Positions 57,133-64,000 of a stretch of 64,000 bases of DNA are shown in pieces. The notes beneath the pieces are model-generated. The model searched no databases, was not told where the DNA came from, and saw only the letters and a list, made by a program, of their open reading frames with translations. This DNA is from Pseudopyrenochaeta lycopersici (Eukaryota > Ascomycota > Dothideomycetes > Pleosporales > Pseudopyrenochaetaceae): NCBI GenBank assembly GCA_003313425.1, contig NHZP01000022.1:744001-808000 (forward strand), read 5' to 3'. Each line of letters begins with the position of its first letter. Within the stretch, counting starts at the first letter, position 1. Both the position numbers and the translations under genes were made by a program.

Positions 57133-57311
57133 CTATAGTATATCCATCTCCGTTAAGCTGGGCACGTCAAGACCTAGTGGGTTAGTGCGTATGTGATAAT
57201 AGTACCAGGCGAGGCTCCACCGAACGGGGGCGTTGGGGCCTCTTTCTACCAGGCTTAGCGTAGAGCCGTTCTGTCCAAAGCGCTCCCAGTACGAGCCGTC
57301 AGTTGTACTAT
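57133..57311 (-). pseudogene. Unidentified 3' exon-like coding fragment
   Basis: After an acceptor-like CCACACCAG on the minus strand, 58 codons run to a stop: STTDGSYWERFGQNG, VERGPNAPVRWSLAWYYYHI and NPLGLDVPSLTEMDIL. Aromatic and Pro/Gly use looks coding, unlike the flanks. I found no upstream exon to join, and I do not recognise the family. It may be the last exon of a broken gene or of a gene whose other exons I failed to place. Confidence 0.4.
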
Positions 57312-59719
57312 CTGGTGTGGGAGAATAAGAAAGTGAGAAGATGGATGCCTCTATATTCGAGAGATTTGAGATGCAACAGCGACAACACAGCTGTCTGCCT
57401 CATGCTTTCTGTCACCGGTTCGGCCCCAAACAGCTGCAGGCAGGTAGGCAGATCTGTGATGTGTCAAAGCTCTTGGCAGCGACATGCATAGGCTGTGCTT
57501 TGACTAAAGGAAGTGTGTTCAGGAATGAGATCGAATAACAATGAAGATAGTTCTGGGTTTACCGCCACTAACAGTGGGATGGCCCGCCCGCTCCTGCTAT
57601 AAGGTCGATAGTAGGAACATTCGATTGACAAAGGTGCAAAGGGGTCGTTCAGTTATTCTGAGAGCATTGTAGTTATCTCTGAAAATTTGGCTGTGAGTGA
57701 ATGCGGAACTGTGCTTGTGGACCAACAAAGGATCGCCGCCAAAGGTGTCAACGCCCACACCTGCATCTATCCCTTTCGCTTCGAGTTCCACGCCCTGATT
57801 CAAGCTATGATTTACGATCAACCTCAACTACAACTCTACAACTGGAATTTCAATAGGACATACGCATATCCATTCAGATTGCGTAGCCCAAGAGAAGCCG
57901 TTGTTTCAGCAAAATTTCGTTGCGCCATTAGTAAATAACGGCCTTATTGTCTTAACAACCGCAGCGCTACGAAACTAATCCGACCCACTACTGTAATAAT
58001 GCCTGTTACATATCTTCACAACATTGCATAACATATTGTTATCTGTTGACTGCGAGCTATATAATTACGGCTGTAGCATATACCGCCGCTCGCAGCGTCC
58101 GCAGACCGCCTATGGGGTTGTAAAGTAGGAAGGCTCAATTCGCAGCTCTGACAGGTGTATGAGCGCCAAAGCCAAGAGATTAAATCCAAAGGTAATCTAC
58201 TGAGCTATAATTCTAAATTTATTGTAGAATCATTTTCTTTTATAAGCCGAGTAATGTTATAAACAATTCTAAATTAAGCCTTTAAATGACTTCTATCTCT
58301 AGGGCATATCGCTATCGCGAGAAAGATAGATCCTAATACTGTTTCCCCTATTATGAGAATGATATCGCGAGTACGGGTAGCGATGGAACTTCGAGATTTA
58401 GTTATGGTAAGAAAATAGATTATGTGTGTATGCCACTGCTAGTAGATGATATAGGCAAGTGTAGTCTCTTAAGCATGGCCACCACATATAGACAGTGTAG
58501 ATCTTGCACAGGTCTAAGACTAGGGCACTTTAGGCCAGCTGTGTATAAAATAGAAGCTATATTAGTACAAAAAATAGGGGCCTCGAAATGAACTCCGCTT
58601 TAAAAGCCGCGAGGCCCTAAACTGAACAGTGACTCGAAGCTATGCCTGAATACTCTTGGCACCTACCGCAGTGGCTATGCAGTATGATAAAATCCAGGAC
58701 GTTCCTGGAAGACCTTTTACCTATAACTCTGTTGCCATTGCTCCTGCTAATTGTTGCGACATCGAGTGAAGGCATTGCTGTAATCATGCTTTCGCAGCAC
58801 AATCTTTATAAAACATGACTACGCACCTTATACTCCTACCTTGGGCTCCAGCAAGCCCATTTACTAATTATGTGGGGCATGAAAATCGAAAATAGTCACT
58901 GATTCTCAAATGTGTGAGTCAAACGACGGGCTTCCTTGGTAACAAGGCGCAGGTTTCAACCACGCCACAACCTTTGCACTGCCTTTGAAAACTCTGAGTA
59001 AAAAAATTGCGCCTTCGCCCAACAGCCTGTCCGAACGAATATCACAGAAACTACTACTCCCTTAATGCATTGGCCTAGAGCGAAACGGGTTTAAAGGTTC
59101 TATAGACGTTTTTATCACTTGGTCAAGCAGACGTCAGCGATGGCCAAGAACGGGCATCAAAAACAGCTCATTGAGCTGCTGGAACACATCATAATTCAAC
59201 TTCTTCTGAGAAAATGGTGCTTGCCCACTCACACCGCTCAACCTTTTAGCACTCTTTTACTGACTATACACGCACGAATACCGTGATTCCAATTGTAGCA
59301 CGATACCGTCTTTACGCGAACAGCAGGACCAAAAGGAGAGGGTAAAGAGTAAGAATCAGTCACCCGTAACACCAATCATGAACTGCTCCACTTTACTTAG
59401 ACGCAGCTGCAACAACATACGGATTAGTTATCGTTTCGAAACTACGGCGTCGTGCTGTTGCAATCCAATTGACTTGAGAGTTCAAATTCTGGACCAAAGG
59501 AAAGACTATTCGTTTTGGCTTCGGATTTTTTTTTAAAAAAAACCAAAATAAAATAAAATAAACTTTCATTTTAAAGTTGGCTTAGATAGTTTAGTAGTCT
59601 AGAGCTAAATCCTCACAGTCTGCGCTTCGCGAACACGGGGGCTCTAATGATAGCTTACTACAAGATATGATAGTGTGCCGATGCACTTGGTGACGTAGTT
59701 ACTGAGGGCATCTCAGCTA
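57312..59719. other. Gene-poor, AT-rich region
   Basis: About 2.4 kb without a supported gene. A minus-strand frame at 57597-57827 (GVELEAKGIDAGVGVDTFGG, 76 codons) is the most coding-like piece and may belong with the fragment at 57133. There is low-complexity A/T sequence at about 59525-59565. The rest is stop-rich. Confidence 0.45.
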
Positions 59720-59726
59720 GTTAGAT

Positions 59727-59786
59727 GCAGCAGTTCAGATGCAGCAGATTAGGCCACAGCAGCTCGGGCCACAGCAGCTTAGACTT
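59727..59786. repeat. Degenerate CAGCAG-containing tandem repeat
   Basis: Two near copies of CAGATGCAGCAG are followed by two of GGCCACAGCAG, each with a short spacer, so the CAGCAG core recurs at roughly 15 bp steps. It is not coding in an obvious way and is not a CRISPR array. Confidence 0.55.
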
Positions 59787-59922
59787 AGAGGTAATTAAGC
59801 GAGATTAACAGAAAAATAAGGATATAAGGAGGCAGGCTGGCAGGCAGAGAAGGACACAGGGAATCGAGGGGAGACAACTAGACAACTACAAAGCAACAGC
59901 ACGCAAGCGACGTAAGAGACAG

Positions 59923-59942
59923 CCAGACAGACAGACAGACAG
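59923..59942. repeat. Microsatellite (CAGA)n
   Basis: Short uninterrupted tetranucleotide run of about five CAGA units. Confidence 0.8.
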
Positions 59943-60507
59943 TTACAGATACTACACATTCTTGTTCATCCTTATTTACCTACCTCCTACCTCTCTCATC
60001 TCATCCTCTATGAGATGACTACCTAGCTGTGTTCAGTGTGCTCAAGGCTACCATCGACAGGGAGAAGCTTGCTGAGGCCTCTGTTCCTGCACAATAGATG
60101 CCTCCACTTTGCTTCTCAGTTGGGCCACGATTGGAGATATTGCTAAGAACATTGAATGGGCACAAGATCTGATGTTTGAGGAACCGGACTTTCTTCCCTA
60201 GGCCAACAAGCTCTCCGATTTATAGTAGCCATCGGATCTAACCATAACCATAGACGCTGTAGCCTAGATCTGATCAAAAGTTAGAATTAGTTATACACGA
60301 GATATATCGCAGTTTTGTATTGTGGGTCCGGCTGTCACCGTCTCTACTCAACGCCATCTCTATGATCTGTATTGGCTAGGAGTAAATCTACCTAGTTAAT
60401 GAACATGGCATGCAAAAATCTATGCACGCGGTTTCTCTAAACATACTCTAGTCCTACTGCATTGCCACGTGAGGTCCTCTATTAATGTTCGAGCCCTCTA
60501 AGATTTA
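59943..60507. other. Gene-poor, stop-rich sequence ahead of a HET remnant
   Basis: About 560 bp without an intact frame. Given the HET remnant just downstream, it may be the decayed 5' part of the same gene, but no HET motif could be read here. Confidence 0.35.
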
Positions 60508-60630
60508 CTTCGCAATGGCGACAGCGAAGATCTGCAAGATAGAATGTTGGCTGATAAGTGGTTCACCCGTGCCTGGACAACACAAGAGTTAGCAAATACA
60601 AGGCTAGAGATACTGACATACTCTCTCAGA
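60508..60630 (+). pseudogene. HET-domain remnant
   Basis: A plus-strand frame reads LRNGDSEDLQDRML then ADKWFTRAWTTQELANTR, the diagnostic WFxRAWxxQEL block of the HET domain. Other HET blocks are missing and stops follow, so this is a decayed copy. The WD40 fragment at 54.7 kb may come from a related NLR gene. Confidence 0.65.
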
Positions 60631-61727
60631 CGAAACAATAATCTTAATATATTGAGAGTTAATTGCGACAAAAGACTAAGCCCATCCTAACCCAAGTCCA
60701 AGCCTCAGCAACAAAGGATTTGTCGACATTAGGAGCTAGGATATAGAGATTTAGTAGATATGTTGGGTAGGAGCGACGTATTCTCCAGCATCTGATTGGA
60801 TCAATCTTTCGCCGTTTACACATCAGGTATCAGGCGCCGTACGTTTATGCTAGTTGATGCTAAGCTAAAGAAATAAAACGCATTCACAAACATAGGAATT
60901 ACGTGAATACTATCCTTTACAAGAGACAATCTAACTAGCAAAATATGCAAACTTACCTGCACAAACCATTACGCATGAAAATGGCTCCCGCTTACAAAAT
61001 CCTTTGCCAAAAACGGAAATTGAAGGTCTCTGATAAACCTGCAATCTTAGGCAATGTGCTAAAATACCCGCAATACCTTAATACCAATGACGGAATAAAA
61101 GGAGAGATAAGTTTTAGTGCCTGCACTATAGCCACTGCCCTTTATAGTTGTGAAATGAGCGTTCTCTTCTGGAATCCTAATCCTAGGAAAGACCAAACTA
61201 GCATGCCTACTAGATGACACAGGTAGCTGGCTTGCCAAACTGGTTTTCTGCAAGAATTGATTCGCAAAAGAACAATATAGAAGTTCTACCCTTACCCAGC
61301 GAGTTGATTTGGGCAGACTATCAAAAAAAAAAGAAAAAAAATGGAGACCCGTGCTTGCTCATGGACGGGAAGTGGCCCATAAAAGGCATTCCCTGGAACA
61401 TTGCCATGTCTTCACGGCTTGCATGGAAGAGATAGACTAGGTTTACCCTTCCTAGCTAGGTATAGCGGTAGCACACAGGGCACTTCAGTCAATAAATAAC
61501 TCGATTTCCGTTATCCCAGTATTATTAGAGTAAAAGATCTTGAGATTTAATAAGAGCAAGGGCGATAATATTTTGAACTCTAGAACTTTGAATGAAGTAA
61601 CAAGTTCAGGTTTCTTTGGCACCTACTAGTATGCGGATCAGGACAGGAAAGCGAAGCCTGCACGTGGTGGGATTTGGGCGCACGGGATGCCTTGCGCTTG
61701 TGTCTAGTGCTGGAGTGGTTCCTTTTC
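60631..61727. other. AT-rich region, no gene recognised
   Basis: About 1.1 kb of stop-rich sequence. Short frames at 60945-61217 and 61214-61435 have no motif; the latter contains an A-rich run (about 61322-61341) translated as Lys. The left target-site copy of the DNA transposon lies at 61719-61727. Confidence 0.4.
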
Positions 61728-62384
61728 GGGAGCTGTTAACACGCCCTCCAATAAGGCACTATTTGGCCCCCAATAAGACTTTTCTAACTGCATATGAGGT
61801 AGCGCCTGCGCCATCCTCGGAGGTTACCTTTTCCACCTTATTTACTGTTTCAGCGATGCAAACCTTGCCGCTTGCGGTGTACGGTTACAATTTGTCAGCG
61901 CTTAGTGTTTCGTCTGATTTGATAGCTTGTGAGGTGCGCGTCGCGTGTTGTTTTGAGTCGCGTACTAACTCTAATACAATTGTTTTCCTACAGCTTGTTA
62001 GCAAATTTAAGTCCTTCTGATAGGTCCTATCTTTACCGCGCACCTTACGTATTGAGGTTCCTAGCGAGCCTGACTTTGTTGCAAAGGAGCTTTAAAACAG
62101 TCTCATCGTACAGCCGCCTAGCTTTGAGCTAGAGTCGTTAAGCGATGACGAGAGCAACGAGGGCAACGAGAACGACGAGAGCGACGACTGGACAACTGAT
62201 AGTAATGATGAGACACTGAAACTAGCAATTGTGAACACCTGGCTGTAACAAAACAACTAGCTGTATTGCAGTTACACGTAATTTACTAGTATTGGGGATA
62301 CTGCGCATTAGGCCACCTGCTAGTACTATTCAAGCTTTATTGGGGCCAAATAGTGCCGTGTTGGGGGGCGTGTTAACAGGTCCC
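61728..62384. mobile_element. Non-autonomous TIR DNA transposon with 9 bp target duplication
   Basis: A 657 bp element with terminal inverted repeats. The left end reads GGGAGCTGTTAACACGCCCT; the right end on the opposite strand reads GGGACCTGTTAACACGCCCC, and similarity continues for about 50 bp (a shared GGCACTATTTGGCCCC). The element is flanked by perfect direct repeats of TTCCTTTTC at 61719-61727 and 62385-62393, a 9 bp target duplication typical of Mutator-like elements. No intact transposase is present. A 42-codon acidic stretch (SLSDDESNEGNENDESDDW) near 62150 might be a remnant of its coding part. The intact duplication suggests fairly recent insertion. Confidence 0.85.
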
Positions 62385-63483
62385 TTCCTTTTCCTTCAGA
62401 CAAGCGGCATCCCACCTATATATTGTTATCATCCCTGCTCCGTGCAGAAGAAAATCTATCTCTATGACTCCGACCAGGATAAAGATAATTCAGAATGCAA
62501 ATATACCAAGGAGCTGTTATGCAATGAATACTAATGCTGTAAAGATATGAAACCATAGATTGATAAAAGTTTCGAGCGCTTCCTCTTGGGGTTACTGGAC
62601 AAGAAGTGAACGCGCTGAGGTTTGGGGGAGCAAGGATTATTTTGGAAGGATTTGCATACGGGACTTTCGGATGATGACGGGGAAAGAGAGTTCTCTTCCC
62701 GCACGCTAATTCTTCCCACGACAGTCCAAAACGTTATTCTCGCTAGCCTGGCCCCCGATTCGCTCGTCTGCTGGTGAACTATAAAGCATAGCGCCCTATC
62801 CGGGCCCGTCTGGATGGGGCTGCATTGTTACGACAAATTGCAATAGATCACTGCGCCTAAAACTTTGACAGGTCGCGTCGACCAGCAGTCTAAGACTGTG
62901 TGGCGACCACGATGTGTCAAAGCTTCAGCTATGGCGCAGACAGTGGCGTGCGTGATTTTCCGCAAGACCTAGCGACATTCAGTTGATAATTATTCAGATG
63001 GACCCTAAAGTTGTATCCAGTTGAATACGAACAAGGAATAAACCTACCATCTTGGTCGCAAGATACGAAACCGAGTGCAGAGCTCGAAACGCCGCGGACT
63101 ATACCCATTTTATGCGAAGATCATAATACTTCTTTTGACGTTACTTGATCGCCTGATCCACTAAGTCTAAAACTGATGAAATTGTGATAGAAATGCGTCG
63201 CCTGCAGGAGTGTATGGCAAGGCTCCTACAAGCTCGCCTTCTTTCTCTGCCATCTGGCTTGATGTGGAACGATATTGTTGTATTCGCTTACGGTTACTGT
63301 TTTATTGATTGGTCTGACGCGGCTCATCAGTCAGCACCTGAACGTCTTAAACGCTATATCTCTACTTGCTTTTGATCAGACCCCTATTCTTAGGCCAATA
63401 TGCCTGTTTTTATCAATATATAGCCACCCTTTTCCTAGCACTATGCGTTTATATTCTGTGCTAGTGCCTCAGTACTTAATACT
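62385..63483. other. Gene-poor sequence
   Basis: About 1.1 kb between the transposon and the last gene. The right target-site copy is at 62385-62393. Short frames at 62531-62719 and 63184-63375 have no motif. The end should hold the promoter of the receptor gene at 63484. Confidence 0.4.
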
Positions 63484-64000
63484 ATGCCAGGTGGAATTCA
63501 TCCTCCGGCGTCGGTCGTGGCCACTTGGCCAAAGCCAAACCATGTCACTCCAGAAACAAGGCCAGGAGTGATACCGCCACTAGCTATTCTATTAAACATT
63601 CTTTTGCTTGCATTCTCCAGCTTGCGCTTATGGATACGATACAAAGTCCCTAAAACGTCTGGATGGGACGATGTTTGCTTCGCAATAGCGGCTGTTAGTA
63701 TATTCCGCCTGCTATAATTATTACTTGATGCTAAAACCCCTTAGCCCGCGATATTTGCGTTAACAATCGTTATTACTCTATCTACAGATGTGTACGGGTT
63801 TAATCGACATGTGTGGGATAGTCCGCTAGCTACAAACCCTTTACGACGCAAATATCTTCTTGCTATCATAACAATCTTTTCTTTCGCCTCCAGCATGCTG
63901 AGGATCTCCATCCTTCTCTTTTATCGGCGACTCTCACCACGGCATATTTCTCCAATTTTTCGATGGGCTGTTCAGCTTACCATTTGGATGGTCGCTATCA
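63484..64000 (+). CDS. Fungal rhodopsin-like membrane protein (partial, cut by window end)
   Basis: Exons 63484-63693 and 63745-64000 (continuing past the window) join in phase 0 with a GTTAGT donor. 155 complete codons are visible. The first helix is PPLAILLNILLLAFSSLRLW, followed by the family segment KTSGWDDVCFAIAA, then GFNRHVWD and SMLRISILLFYRRLS, matching the fungal rhodopsin domain of PTH11-related proteins. No CFEM domain precedes it, and the N-terminus is Pro-rich. The 3' half is outside the window, so the gene may be intact or broken. Confidence 0.78.

Noticed and set aside
59727..59942. Tandem repeats considered as a CRISPR array
   Set aside because: Units are 4-15 bp, degenerate, without unique spacers, and the genome is eukaryotic.
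61739..62373. Same inverted repeat read as a Tc1/mariner element with TA duplication
   Set aside because: A TA flanks the ACACGCCC core, but the inverted similarity extends further out to GGGA, and the outer flanks carry a perfect 9 bp repeat, which fits better.

Overview
The window is nuclear DNA of a filamentous ascomycete (Pezizomycotina). Genes carry short 45-150 bp GT-AG introns, and there are HET-domain proteins, a CFEM-type PTH11-like receptor, a fungal FEX fluoride exporter and a single-module A-T-TE synthetase. Gene content and intron style suggest Dothideomycetes, perhaps Pleosporales, but that is inference. No tRNA, rRNA or CRISPR array was seen. Exon-intron models were built by hand from splice signals and reading-frame continuity.

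From 1 to about 39 kb the DNA is gene-dense and mostly housekeeping. In order: a HET protein; the fluoride exporter FEX; uracil phosphoribosyltransferase; a Hot13-like CHY zinc-finger protein; triosephosphate isomerase; mitochondrial ribosomal protein mL43; U1-70K; a hypothetical protein; an F-box-like protein; SRP9/21; a DUF1308 protein; a single-pass membrane protein; a second HET protein; the rRNA methyltransferase Bmt6; a CMD-like protein; a membrane-anchored aspartyl-protease-like protein lacking the first catalytic Asp; the very-long-chain 3-hydroxyacyl-CoA dehydratase Phs1; a SUMO-targeted ubiquitin ligase of Slx5/Rfp1 type; the spliceosomal ubiquitin ligase Prp19; and a secreted GH31 alpha-glucosidase. 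Several pairs are divergent and share short promoters.

From 39 to 50 kb gene density falls. A secreted heme-thiolate peroxygenase, a ketopantoate-reductase-like enzyme and an A-T-TE synthetase stand alone between gene-poor stretches and could form a small secondary-metabolite locus. The synthetase thioesterase has Cys where Ser is usual.

From 50 to 64 kb the DNA is AT-rich and full of decayed elements: a copia integrase remnant, a WD40 remnant, a HET remnant and a 657 bp non-autonomous DNA transposon with a perfect 9 bp target duplication. In this compartment lie three fungal rhodopsin-like seven-helix genes, one with a complete eight-cysteine CFEM domain and one cut by the window end. The layout fits a conserved core next to a repeat-rich accessory region.
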